Origin: Burkholderia sp. OK233
Lineage (GTDB): Bacteria; Pseudomonadota; Gammaproteobacteria; Burkholderiales; Burkholderiaceae
NCBI RefSeq assembly: GCF_900230185.1
Contig: NZ_OCSR01000002.1
Location: 620,001-684,000, forward strand
Direction of reading: 5' to 3'
DNA: 64,000 bases
Positions 17,184-25,629 of the stretch are shown piece by piece. The notes beneath the pieces were generated by a model that had not been told where the DNA came from, ran no database searches, and was given only the letters and a program-made list of their open reading frames with translations. A program made the position numbers and the translations under genes. The stretch's first letter is position 1, and each line of letters starts with the position of its first letter.

Positions 17184-19042
17184 GACGCCTCCCCTTGTCC
17201 GACGTTTTCGCCCGCCGCGGCGCTTTGCGCAGTCCCGGCATAAATCGTTCTGACCAGCTCCGAGTTGACGACTTCGTCGAAGTTGCCTTGCATCACGATG
17301 CGCCCCTGATGCAGGACCACGATGCGTGTGGCAATCCCGGCCACGAAGTCGAGGTCGTGTTCCACCAGCAGACAACAAAGCCGGTACTGATGAGCCAACG
17401 CGGCGAGCACATCGCCGATTTGCGTGCGCTCCGTTTTCGTCAAACCTGCCGTGGGCTCGTCGAGCAGTACGATACGTGGCTCCAGTGCGAGCACCATCGC
17501 CAGTTCCAACGCCTGCTGTTGCCCATGCGAAAGATCTTTCGCCACGGCGCCCAGACTCTGATCGAGATGAGTGGTACGAAGCACCTCCAGCGCATAGGGT
17601 GGCAGCGCAAGCGTCGTGGAGCGTCGCAGGAGCGATGGCCGCTCGATGATGGTGCCCGCGATTCTCAGGCACTCCGCAACGGTAAGCGTCTCGAAGATAT
17701 TCGCGTTCTGGAATTTGCGCCCCAACCCGAAATGGACGCATCGGTCCGGCGGCAATTGCCGGACATCGTTGCCACACAGCGCGACCGTGCCGGCAGAGCG
17801 TTCCGCGCCGTCGCTCATGCAGCGCATGAGTGTCGTTTTGCCGGCGCCGTTCGGGCCGATGAGGCCAACCAGTTCACCGCCATCGGCGTTCAGATCGATG
17901 CCTTGCAGCACTTTCAGGCTGCCGTAATGTTTGGCGACGCCGTTCATCTGCAGCGCCGGCACTGACAGCTCGCGTTCATGAACTGCGCCGACGTCGCGCT
18001 CAACCAGCTGCGGTTCGGCGCCGTCACCGGCCAGATGGCGTAATGGCTTGAGCAACAGCGGCACCAGACCTTGCGGCAACAGCACGATCACGGCCACGAA
18101 CGCGGCGCCCAGAATCAGTTGCCACGCGAATGGCATGCTGCCGCTGAGATAGGCGGTCCCGACATTGATCAGAAGCGCGCCGATCACCGGCCCCCACAAC
18201 GTTCCCCGGCCGCCGAGCGCGACCCAGATGATCAGTTGGGTGCCGAGGACAAACCCGGCCAGTTCAGGCGCGACCACGCCGCTGAACGATCCGTAGCCGA
18301 ATCCAGCGAGGCCCGCGATGGCCGCGGTTGCAACCAGCAAGACGATCTTGACGAGCGACGTATTGATGCCGAGATACGCGCAGCGTGATTCGTTGTCGCG
18401 GATAGCAGCCAGCACGCGGCCGCCGTCGCTACGCACGAATAGCCACGCGATCGTGGCGACGGCCAGCAACGCCGCGCCGGCGAGCCAGTACCAGGCCTGC
18501 AGCGAAAGATCGAAGGTCTCGTAGCCGGTGAGTCCCGAACTCGAGCCGGTCCACGCGCCGCCGGAGAGCAGCACCTGACTGAGAACGATCGGCAATACGA
18601 GCGACATCACCGTCGCGAAGAACGGCGACGCGCCGCGATAGAACGACAGCCAGCCGAGCAATGCGGCCACGGCCGCGGTCACCGCGATAGCCGCCCCCAG
18701 TGCCAGCACCACATAACCCGCTGAAAAACCGCCGTGCGTAAAGACGAGACCCGCGGCATAGGCGCCGAGACCGAAGAACGCCGATTGCCCGAACGTCAGA
18801 TACCCGGTGTACCCCCAAAGGATATCCACGGTCACGGCCACGATCGAGAAGAAGAAGGCCTGAATGAGGACGTTGAGCAGATACGAGCCGAAGACAAGCG
18901 GACCCGCGGCGAGCAGCGCGACAGCCAGGCCGCCGGCCATGAGCAGACCGCGTCCGTGAATCGTTCGCCCGTTGCGTGCCCGCCCATCGTTTTGCACAGC
19001 CTGATCACCGGCTCGATGGGGCGATACGTCGACTTTAGCCAT
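17180..19042 (-). CDS. Fused LivM permease-LivG ATPase of amide/branched-chain type ABC importer
   Basis: This 620-residue protein joins two subunits that are usually separate. Residues about 35-335 are a LivM-type permease with roughly ten hydrophobic segments and the characteristic LWGYTGYLTFGQSAFFGLGA stretch near 75-94. After a linker (about 335-362), residues 363-605 are a LivG-type ATPase with Walker A GPNGAGKT at 396-403, signature LSHGQQQ and Walker B IVLLDEPTAGL. Fusion fixes permease and ATPase in one chain. It overlaps livH by eight bases upstream and livF by four bases downstream, so translation of the transporter genes is coupled. The partner binding protein is encoded at 19955-21121. 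Confidence 0.92.
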   Translation of the reverse strand: MAKVDVSPHRAGDQAVQNDGRARNGRTIHGRGLLMAGGLAVALLAAGPLVFGSYLLNVLIQAFFFSIVAVTVDILWGYTGYLTFGQSAFFGLGAYAAGLVFTHGGFSAGYVVLALGAAIAVTAAVAALLGWLSFYRGASPFFATVMSLVLPIVLSQVLLSGGAWTGSSSGLTGYETFDLSLQAWYWLAGAALLAVATIAWLFVRSDGGRVLAAIRDNESRCAYLGINTSLVKIVLLVATAAIAGLAGFGYGSFSGVVAPELAGFVLGTQLIIWVALGGRGTLWGPVIGALLINVGTAYLSGSMPFAWQLILGAAFVAVIVLLPQGLVPLLLKPLRHLAGDGAEPQLVERDVGAVHERELSVPALQMNGVAKHYGSLKVLQGIDLNADGGELVGLIGPNGAGKTTLMRCMSDGAERSAGTVALCGNDVRQLPPDRCVHFGLGRKFQNANIFETLTVAECLRIAGTIIERPSLLRRSTTLALPPYALEVLRTTHLDQSLGAVAKDLSHGQQQALELAMVLALEPRIVLLDEPTAGLTKTERTQIGDVLAALAHQYRLCCLLVEHDLDFVAGIATRIVVLHQGRIVMQGNFDEVVNSELVRTIYAGTAQSAAAGENVGQGEAS

Positions 19043-19868
19043 GAGAGAACCCCTTCGGACGAATGCGCAGCGTGAGCGCGGCCAGCACGGCGATGGTCAA
19101 GCCGCCCAGCACCGGACTGACGAACGTGCTGACCAGCACCTGGCAAGCGCCGAATACGAGGCACGTCACCAGCAGACTGAGCATCGAGTGTCCTGAAACC
19201 ATGACCAGCATGAACGCGCTCACCAGCCACGGCAGTCCCATGTCGGGGTCGACGCTCGACAGCGGCGTGATGAGCGTGCCAGCGAGCGAACCGAGCGCTG
19301 CGCCCAGACTGAAGGTGATAAAACGGATACGGCCGGAATGAATGCCGAGCCCTCGCGCCAGGTCCTCGTTCATGATCACCGCGCGCGTCTTGATGCCGAA
19401 GCGCGTTCCCGTGAGCAGCGCGGTCATGAGGATGCACAGACCCAGCGCGATCGGGATCAGCAGCAAACGATAGGCCGAGTAATCGGTCCCACCGATGGTG
19501 ACGGCTCCTTTGAGCGGCGTCTCCACGAACTGCGCCTCGCGGCCGAAGGCCATCACGATGAGCTGTCCGATCACGATTCCGAGACCCCAGGTAGCAAGGA
19601 TCGCGTCGAGCGGACGCTTGTAGAGCGGGCGCACGATCACCTGCTCGACGAGCATGCCCACGACGGTACCCACCACGACCGCGAGCGGCAGCCCGAGCCA
19701 CGGACTCAGCTTGAGCTGCGTTACGACGAAGCTCGCGTATGCGCCTATTGTCAGCAGCGCACCGTGGGCGAAATTGACGATTTTCATCACGCCGAAAATC
19801 ACCATTAACCCTGCGGTCACGATGAACAGCACCGCCGCGGTTGTGAAAATATCGAGTGCCAGAACCAT
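19035..19868 (-). CDS. ABC importer permease, LivH type
   Basis: The 277-residue integral membrane protein has the LivH family opening (FIVTAGLMVIFGVMKIVNFA, then HGALLTIGAYASF) and about eight hydrophobic segments. It pairs with the LivM half of the following fused protein to form the translocation path. The ATG at 19868 is preceded by TGGAGAAG, better placed than an in-frame ATG at 19886. The 3' end overlaps the next gene by eight bases. Confidence 0.9.
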   Translation of the reverse strand: MVLALDIFTTAAVLFIVTAGLMVIFGVMKIVNFAHGALLTIGAYASFVVTQLKLSPWLGLPLAVVVGTVVGMLVEQVIVRPLYKRPLDAILATWGLGIVIGQLIVMAFGREAQFVETPLKGAVTIGGTDYSAYRLLLIPIALGLCILMTALLTGTRFGIKTRAVIMNEDLARGLGIHSGRIRFITFSLGAALGSLAGTLITPLSSVDPDMGLPWLVSAFMLVMVSGHSMLSLLVTCLVFGACQVLVSTFVSPVLGGLTIAVLAALTLRIRPKGFSHG

Positions 19869-19954
19869 TGTCTTCTCCAGTCGCATCCGCCTGCGCGTCG
19901 CCTATGTGTCGCCTGCGAATGTGCCTCAGGCGGATGCTGTATTTCCCGTTGCGT

Positions 19955-21121
19955 CTACTTGATATTCGGGCACTGCGCGCCAGGATCCACGTTCGGGAAC
20001 GTCTGCAGGATCCTGATCGAGCCGTCCGCCTGGATCTGGCCAAGGCGCATGGCGAGAGGCGTGTGCCGGCTCCGGTTCATGGCCACCGGTCCGCGCGGTC
20101 CGTCGAACGACACCTGGCCCAGCGCCTTGATCACTTTGTCGGCGTCGGTTGAGCCCGCTTTTTCGACCGCGGCCTTGTACAGGAAGAAGGCTTCGTACTG
20201 CGGCTCGGACAACTCGTTCGGCGTCTTCAGATCCTTGCCGAATTTCTTGTCCATGGCCGCGAGAAATTTCTTGTTGCCTGGCGTATCGATGCCCGTCAGG
20301 TAGGAGCCCGACATATACATGCCTGTGGCGACGTCGCCCATGCTCTTCGCCGTGCCTTCGTCGATCGCCAGGTTGCCATAAGGCAGCGTCATGCCAGAAC
20401 CCTTCAACTGTTTGGCGAGCGACACGTTAGGCGCGCCGCCGGCCGTCGCGCTGATCAACGCATCAGGATGAGCCGAGCGGATCTTGGAAAGAATCGGCGT
20501 CCAGTCGGTGCCGTCGATCGGCAAGTACTCCTCGCCGACTACCTTGCCGCCGTGCTCCTCGATGTATTTTCTGGTGAATCCAAGCATACCGCGGCCAAAA
20601 ACGTAGTCGTTGCCGACCAGATAGAAGGTCTTGGCGCCCTTGCTCTTCGCGAAGTAATCGACCACCGGCGCGACCTGCTGCTCAGGCACCCAGCCGTTGA
20701 CATACATCCACGGACTGCACGAACGGCCCTCATAAAACGACGTGTACACGAACGGCTTCTTGCCGCGCGCCACGATCGGCAGCGCCGCGTTACGCGCGGC
20801 GCTCGTTTCCATGGAAATGATCGCGTCGACGTTCTTCTGGAACACGAGCGTGTCGTACGCTTTCTGCGCGCCGACTGCACCGGATGCGTCGTCGGTGATG
20901 TCGAGCTGCACCTGGCGACCCATGATCCCACCTGCTGCGTTGATTTCGTCGACAGCGAGTTGCGACGACTGCACGACGGCCGGCGCGACCACACTATTTG
21001 CTCCGGACAGCCCCACCGCCACGCCGATCCTGATCGGATCGGCGGCGAGCGCACTCATGCAGGTGCAGGCCGCGACGAGCGCCGCGGCGGCGCCAAGGAT
21101 TTGTCTATTGAACGGAGTCAT
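19955..21121 (-). CDS. Periplasmic amide/urea-type binding protein of the ABC importer
   Basis: The 388-residue protein has a Sec signal peptide (residues 1 to about 26, ending MSALA) and a mature part of the type I binding fold: DPIRIGVAVGLSGANS, VDEINAAGGIMGRQVQL and the SMETSAARNAALPIVARGKK segment resemble AmiC and urea-binding UrtA. It captures the substrate outside the inner membrane and delivers it to LivH/LivM. It is a relative of the AmiC sensor at 13931-15106; one copy is exported for transport and the other kept inside for regulation. GAGGAAA precedes the ATG at 21121. Confidence 0.9.
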   Translation of the reverse strand: MTPFNRQILGAAAALVAACTCMSALAADPIRIGVAVGLSGANSVVAPAVVQSSQLAVDEINAAGGIMGRQVQLDITDDASGAVGAQKAYDTLVFQKNVDAIISMETSAARNAALPIVARGKKPFVYTSFYEGRSCSPWMYVNGWVPEQQVAPVVDYFAKSKGAKTFYLVGNDYVFGRGMLGFTRKYIEEHGGKVVGEEYLPIDGTDWTPILSKIRSAHPDALISATAGGAPNVSLAKQLKGSGMTLPYGNLAIDEGTAKSMGDVATGMYMSGSYLTGIDTPGNKKFLAAMDKKFGKDLKTPNELSEPQYEAFFLYKAAVEKAGSTDADKVIKALGQVSFDGPRGPVAMNRSRHTPLAMRLGQIQADGSIRILQTFPNVDPGAQCPNIK

Positions 21122-21186
21122 GGCTTTTTTCCTCACAGTGGTCGAATGAAATTCTTGTGTTTCGTACGGGCGTGCCATCGGATGCC

Positions 21187-22083
21187 TCATGCGCGTGAGG
21201 TCGGCCAGCCGGTGCCCAGCATCGGGTCGTACACGTCTGCGCGCCGATCGCTCAGCACGTGATTGAAGGCGTTCAGCGTGCGTTCCGAACGGGTGCGCGT
21301 CAGATCGATTGCGGCGTACAGGATTTCTTCGCGATCGACACTGGCCGGCCCCGCGACCGGCCATCCGTTGCCGCCCACAATCAGGCTCTGGCCGACGAAC
21401 GGTTGACCACGCTCCATGCCAATGCGGTTTGCACATGCGATCACCACGCCGTTACTGTGCGCGGCCGCCATGGTGAGCGTCGTGGCCATGGCGGGGCGAT
21501 CGTCCGGTTGTGCCGGCATCGGCACCCAGTTGGTCGGCACGCAAACAATGTCCGCACCTTGCATCGCGGCAAGCCGGTATGTTTCGGGAAACCAGCCGTC
21601 GTAGCAGATGGCGATGGCGATTCGTCCCAGCGGCGTGTCGAACACCGGAACGCCACGATCGCCCGGTTCGAAGAAGCGATGTTCGTTGTTCCAGAGATGC
21701 AGCTTGCGATAGACGCCGATGTGACCCGCCGGGCCAGTCAGGATCGCTGAGTTGTAGAGTTGCTTGCCCGCCCGCTCGGCAATACCCATCACGACATGGA
21801 CGCCAAGGCGCTGCGTCGTTTCGGCAAGCAACTGCGCGGTTTCCCCTTCCGGCAGCGGTTCGGCCAGCGCGAATGCCTCGTCGCGATCGCTGAACACGTA
21901 GCCGCTATTGGCCAGCTCCGGCAACACCACGAGAGACGCGCCGTGATTCGCCGCGGCTTCGATGTGCCGGATGCATTGCGCCACGTTGTCGTGCTTCCGG
22001 CCGACATGAGGTTCCATCTGAACGCATGCGACGACCAGGTCTCCGGCGCCACGTTCCGCGGGGTTGTACTGCAACGTCATCAT
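21187..22083 (-). CDS. Nitrilase-superfamily carbon-nitrogen hydrolase
   Basis: The 298-residue enzyme has the nitrilase catalytic triad in order: Glu56 (VVLPELANSG), Lys127 (VYRKLHLWN) and Cys160 (IAICYDGWFPE). It should hydrolyse an amide, carbamoyl or nitrile bond to release ammonia; similarity in style to aliphatic amidase and N-carbamoyl hydrolases is seen, but the substrate is unknown. It is the first gene of the amide operon, starting at the ATG at 22083 with GGGAGAAG just upstream, directly after a terminator hairpin in the leader. Together with the amidase at 15139-16440, it gives the operon two mechanistically different C-N hydrolases. Confidence 0.88.
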   Translation of the reverse strand: MMTLQYNPAERGAGDLVVACVQMEPHVGRKHDNVAQCIRHIEAAANHGASLVVLPELANSGYVFSDRDEAFALAEPLPEGETAQLLAETTQRLGVHVVMGIAERAGKQLYNSAILTGPAGHIGVYRKLHLWNNEHRFFEPGDRGVPVFDTPLGRIAIAICYDGWFPETYRLAAMQGADIVCVPTNWVPMPAQPDDRPAMATTLTMAAAHSNGVVIACANRIGMERGQPFVGQSLIVGGNGWPVAGPASVDREEILYAAIDLTRTRSERTLNAFNHVLSDRRADVYDPMLGTGWPTSRA

Positions 22084-22103
22084 TTCTTCTCCCAAAAGCA
22101 AAA

Positions 22104-22140
22104 AGCCCCCGAACCAGCGTTGGACGCAAGTTCGGGGGCT
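22104..22140 (-). terminator. Intrinsic terminator (attenuator) in the amide operon leader
   Basis: On the minus strand, perfect 11-bp arms AGCCCCCGAAC and GTTCGGGGGCT enclose a 15-base loop and are followed at once by TTTTGCTTTT. The hairpin ends about 20 bases before the nitrilase start codon and lies after the operon's own promoter, so it must be read through for any expression. That makes it an attenuator and the natural target for the ANTAR protein encoded at the end of the operon. Confidence 0.85.
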
Positions 22141-22160
22141 GCATAGCCTTTCATATGTAG

Positions 22161-22202
22161 CACGGCATCGTTGCCGTGGAGCCGCCAGAAACAATGACGG
22201 CT
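22161..22202 (-). promoter_or_regulatory. Tandem hairpins, putative ANTAR-binding RNA element
   Basis: Two hairpins follow each other with one base between them. The upstream one (22180-22202) has arms AGCCGTCA and TGGCGGCT (one G-U pair) around a U-rich 7-base loop. The downstream one (22161-22178) is CACGGC-AACGAT-GCCGTG, with a six-base loop carrying A at position 1 and G at position 4, as required by ANTAR proteins. In the first hairpin an A-x-x-G pattern (ATTGTT) is also present but not in a clean hexaloop. The pair lies between the promoter and the attenuator, as in the nasF leader of Klebsiella. Confidence 0.7.
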
Positions 22203-22213
22203 CAGTCGAAGCG

Positions 22214-22255
22214 AATTTATGAAGCCAAATTCAGGATGTCAAGCGGTTTGACCGC
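22214..22255 (-). promoter_or_regulatory. Sigma-70 promoter of the amide operon with upstream palindrome
   Basis: On the minus strand a consensus TTGACA (22237-22242), a 17-bp spacer and TAAATT (22214-22219) form a strong sigma-70 promoter; transcription should begin near 22206, just before the first leader hairpin. Immediately upstream of the -35 hexamer is GCGGT-CAA-ACCGC (22243-22255), perfect five-base arms, which could bind a further regulator. Confidence 0.75.
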
Positions 22256-22300
22256 GTCCAGGGTAATTCCTTGGGGACGTGTCTCTGGTCAGTTCAAATC

Positions 22301-23701
22301 TTATCCCGCTGCCCGAGCCGGTACGTTCGACAACAACGGCCCAAGCCCTTCGGCATACGTCAGGTGCGAAATCACTGCATCGCGAAGCGTTTGATAGGAC
22401 AGCCCTCCCAATATCGCCGTCTGCATCGCGGCCATCACTTCACCCGCTTCCGCACCAATCATCGTGAAACCCAGAATGCGGTCATCATTTGCGCCGACGA
22501 GTACCTTCATGAATCCCTGTGTCTCGCCGGTCGCAAGGGTTCGCAGCACATTAGCCATGGGCAGCTTCGCGACGCGAACCGCGATGCCCTTGTGCTGTGC
22601 TTCGCGTTCGCTCAACCCCACATGAGCTAACGGCGGTTCGGTGAACATCGTGTACGGAATCAACCGGTCAGTCGTCCTGCGATTTCCACCGGCCATGTTG
22701 TCCCGCACGATCCTGAAGTCGTCGACCGATACGTGGGTAAACTGCGGACTGCCCGCGGCTTCGCCTATCGCCCAGACGCCAGGTGCGGCCGTTTGCAGCC
22801 GCTCGTTCACGCGTATATATCCCCGTTCATTCAACTCAATACCCGCAGCTTCCAGACCGATGCCTGCCGTATTCGGAACCCGCCCCGTCGCGACGAGCAG
22901 GTCGCTGCCTTCGATCACCTTTTCACCAGAATCCGTGCGCACAACAACCCGCACACCCGATCCAGACCGGCCGTCCACCTTCACCGTTTCGGCGTTCAGG
23001 ATGACGTCGATGCCCTCTCCGCGCAGAATGCCAAGCATCTCTTCGGCGACGTCATTGTCTTCACGCATCATCAGCCGTTCGCCGTGTTCGACAATGGTCA
23101 CGCGGCTGCCGAAGCGGCGATAGGCCTGCGCCATCTCGATGCCGATGTACCCACCGCCCAGTACGACCAAATGTGCCGGCACGTAGTCCAGTTCCAGAGA
23201 ACCAATGTGAGTCAACGGCTCAGCGGCGCGCAGTCCCGGCACATCGGGAATGGCCGCGTGCGTTCCGACATTGACCACAACCTGGTCGCCGCTAACCACG
23301 CGCTTCCCGCCATCGTTGAGCTCGACTTCGATCGTCCTGGGTCCAACAAACTTGCCGCTGCCCATGATCAGTTCGGCGCCGCTCGCGGCATAGGCGTTAA
23401 GGTGCGCCGTCACCTCGCGCTCGACCATCTCGCGCTTGCGCTCCCGAACCTTTGTCATATCGACGGTGACCGGCCCCGTGACCGCACCGAAGTCCGCAGC
23501 GTGTCGCGTCACATGCGCAACACGTGCGCTCCAGATTTCGTTCTTGCTGGGAAGGCAGGCGACGGCCGGGCATGAGCCCCCAACCCACTGCCGCTCCACG
23601 ACGGCCACGCGCTGGCCCGATCGTCCGAGGTGCCATGCCAGAAGTTTGCCGCCCTGGCCGCTACCAAGGATCACCGTATCGAAATGTTCAACATGAGACA
23701 T
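22301..23701 (-). CDS. Pyridine nucleotide-disulfide oxidoreductase (class I, dihydrolipoamide dehydrogenase/mercuric reductase-like)
   Basis: The 466-residue FAD protein has the N-terminal FAD motif GSGQGG (13-18), the redox pair C44 and C49 in GGSCPAVACLPSK, a second nucleotide-binding motif GGGYIGIE in the middle and the C-terminal dimerisation domain. The Cys spacing is that of class I flavoprotein disulfide reductases. No mercury genes or lipoyl-dehydrogenase complex genes are nearby, so it is probably one of the uncharacterised soluble reductases of this group. The ATG at 23701 has TTGGAG before it. It precedes nothing on its strand but follows an AhpD-like gene by 69 bp, suggesting a two-gene redox operon. 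Confidence 0.85.
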   Translation of the reverse strand: MSHVEHFDTVILGSGQGGKLLAWHLGRSGQRVAVVERQWVGGSCPAVACLPSKNEIWSARVAHVTRHAADFGAVTGPVTVDMTKVRERKREMVEREVTAHLNAYAASGAELIMGSGKFVGPRTIEVELNDGGKRVVSGDQVVVNVGTHAAIPDVPGLRAAEPLTHIGSLELDYVPAHLVVLGGGYIGIEMAQAYRRFGSRVTIVEHGERLMMREDNDVAEEMLGILRGEGIDVILNAETVKVDGRSGSGVRVVVRTDSGEKVIEGSDLLVATGRVPNTAGIGLEAAGIELNERGYIRVNERLQTAAPGVWAIGEAAGSPQFTHVSVDDFRIVRDNMAGGNRRTTDRLIPYTMFTEPPLAHVGLSEREAQHKGIAVRVAKLPMANVLRTLATGETQGFMKVLVGANDDRILGFTMIGAEAGEVMAAMQTAILGGLSYQTLRDAVISHLTYAEGLGPLLSNVPARAAG

Positions 23702-23770
23702 AACATGCTCCAATCGGGTAATGGTTGAGCGCGTCGCTATCGTGCGGCGACACGCTCAGCGATGTTTCCG

Positions 23771-24310
23771 TTACTTGACCGGCGGGAAATCGACGTCGGT
23801 ATCGTTGATACGGTTGAACGTATTGGTGAAGATCGTCATGGCAACGGCCAACGAAATCTCAGCGAGTTGCGTCTCGGTAAAGCCGGCCGCGCGAATGGCG
23901 GCGAATTCGTTCTCGCTGATCGTCCCACTCGTCTTCTGCAAATTCAGCACGAAGTGCACGAGCGCATCACGCCTTGCGTCGCCGGTGGGCTGCCCCGCGC
24001 GAATCTGCTTGAGCGCTTCGGTCGAGAGACCTGTCATCTTGCCCAGCATGACGTGTGCAGCGACGCAGTAGTCACAGCCGGTCTGTTCGCTGACCAGCAC
24101 CTTGATGGTTTCCAGATCCTGTTTGCTCAGGCTTCCGGCTGCCAACGCGCCTTCCGCATTCAGCACGGCGGAGAGCGTCGCCGGGGCCACGTGACCGGCA
24201 GCGGCGAAGAGGTTAGGCACGGTGCCGGCGGCAATCTTCCTGACCTGGGCGTAGACCTCAGCGGTGGCGCCGGTGGCGCTGGCGATAGCGGGGACAGTGA
24301 TGCGACTCAT
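23771..24310 (-). CDS. AhpD-like alkylhydroperoxidase / carboxymuconolactone decarboxylase family protein
   Basis: The 179-residue protein has the AhpD active-site pattern EQTGCDYCVAAH, with C79, C82 and H86, expected to form a peroxide-reducing thiol pair. It is larger than the minimal CMD domain but within the family range. It is divergent from an AraC-type regulator gene and followed by a class I disulfide reductase that could recycle the thiols. Its own start ATG at 24310 follows AAGGAG. Confidence 0.88.
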   Translation of the reverse strand: MSRITVPAIASATGATAEVYAQVRKIAAGTVPNLFAAAGHVAPATLSAVLNAEGALAAGSLSKQDLETIKVLVSEQTGCDYCVAAHVMLGKMTGLSTEALKQIRAGQPTGDARRDALVHFVLNLQKTSGTISENEFAAIRAAGFTETQLAEISLAVAMTIFTNTFNRINDTDVDFPPVK

Positions 24311-24578
24311 GGTGGAACTCCTTCAGTGGTGGTTAGGAGCCTCCACTTTAGGTCTCGCGATTGATCTTTACGATACTAAATATTGTCATTATTATGCTCA
24401 AAAGCATCACAACATCTGCTCAATGCGGCGGGTCCGTCGGGCAGCGCTGGACGAAGCGACCAACGGAAGCCGCGCATGAACCAGGTAGAATCGGGCGTCA
24501 TTGTTTGCGTCGATGCGCCACGTTGCGTGCCTTGATGCCGATTCCCGAACGACGCGAAAACATGCTCACCCGGTTCAC

Positions 24579-25538
24579 ATGGATCTGCTAAGTCGACTGC
24601 TTTCACTGATACCCGTCACGGGGCGGCTGGAGTTGCGCTGTCTTTTCGGCGCGCCGTGGAAAATCGATCAGGCTGTCTCTGGCGTGCGAGAAATCCCGTA
24701 CCACGTTCTGCTGTCCGGTCATGCCGTTCTCGAAGACGTTAACGGGCCGCCCGAACGGCTGACAGCGGGCGACATTATTCTGTTTCCAGCGGGCAACGCG
24801 CATCTCATTCATGACGGTAGCGGGGAGACTGCGAGGCCCGAAACAAAAAGTCGAAAGGCCTCGCTGATCGTCTTTGAGAACGATGGTAAAGGCGAAAAAG
24901 CTGACTTTCTATGCGGACGGTTTCTGCTCGGCGCAGTGCCAGACAGGCTGTTGCGCGACCACCTGCCGGGCCGCCTGGTCGTGCATAGCGCATTGCCCGA
25001 ACCGGGTGGCGACATTGAGGGGTCCGCACGATCCATTGTCCGCGGCCGCCTGAGACAATTGATCGAACTGATGCATGAGGAGGCCAACGATCCCGGTTCT
25101 GGCAGCGAGATGTTCGTCAATCACCTGTCGGCGGCGCTGTTCGCACTGACGTTGCGTTTCGCAACTGAGAGTACCCAGCCGCCGCATGGTTTGCTCGCGC
25201 TCTCGAGGCGGCCTCGTTTGCAACCTGCGATCTCCGCGATGTTTGAGACACCGGGTGCGCCCTGGACCCTGGATCAGTTATCGGGGCTCTGCAATATGTC
25301 CCGGGCAACCTTCATCCGTCAGTTTCAGGAAGCCATCGGTCGCTCGGCTTCCGACGTGCTGACCGAGGTTCGAATGACCATCGCGGGCCGAATGCTGTTG
25401 CATACCGCCATGCCGATCGCCGAGATCGGTGAGGCGGTGGGCTATCAATCGAATGCCGCGTTTCAACGCGTCTTCAAGCGTCATATCGGGGCTTCACCGG
25501 CGCGTTGGCGCTCGTCCGGCGGAAATCTCCAGGCATGA
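24579..25538 (+). CDS. AraC-family regulator with N-terminal cupin
   Basis: The 319-residue protein has an N-terminal cupin (about residues 15-190, including PYHVLLSGHAVLED and FPAGNAHLIHDG) and a C-terminal double helix-turn-helix (about 215-310, with LSGLCNMSRATFIRQFQEA and IAEIGEAVGYQSNAAFQRVF). Members of this group often control a neighbouring oxidoreductase or hydroperoxidase gene, here the divergent AhpD-like gene. The ATG at 24579 fits the domain start; upstream in-frame ATGs lack family-like sequence. Confidence 0.85.
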   Translation: MDLLSRLLSLIPVTGRLELRCLFGAPWKIDQAVSGVREIPYHVLLSGHAVLEDVNGPPERLTAGDIILFPAGNAHLIHDGSGETARPETKSRKASLIVFENDGKGEKADFLCGRFLLGAVPDRLLRDHLPGRLVVHSALPEPGGDIEGSARSIVRGRLRQLIELMHEEANDPGSGSEMFVNHLSAALFALTLRFATESTQPPHGLLALSRRPRLQPAISAMFETPGAPWTLDQLSGLCNMSRATFIRQFQEAIGRSASDVLTEVRMTIAGRMLLHTAMPIAEIGEAVGYQSNAAFQRVFKRHIGASPARWRSSGGNLQA

Positions 25539-25629
25539 CGCTGAAACTCATCGCTACCAGCGCGCGCCTTTGGCCCACGGTCACGTTCCAGTTGAAGACG
25601 GCGTGACGACATGGTCGCTGCTCAAGCAA

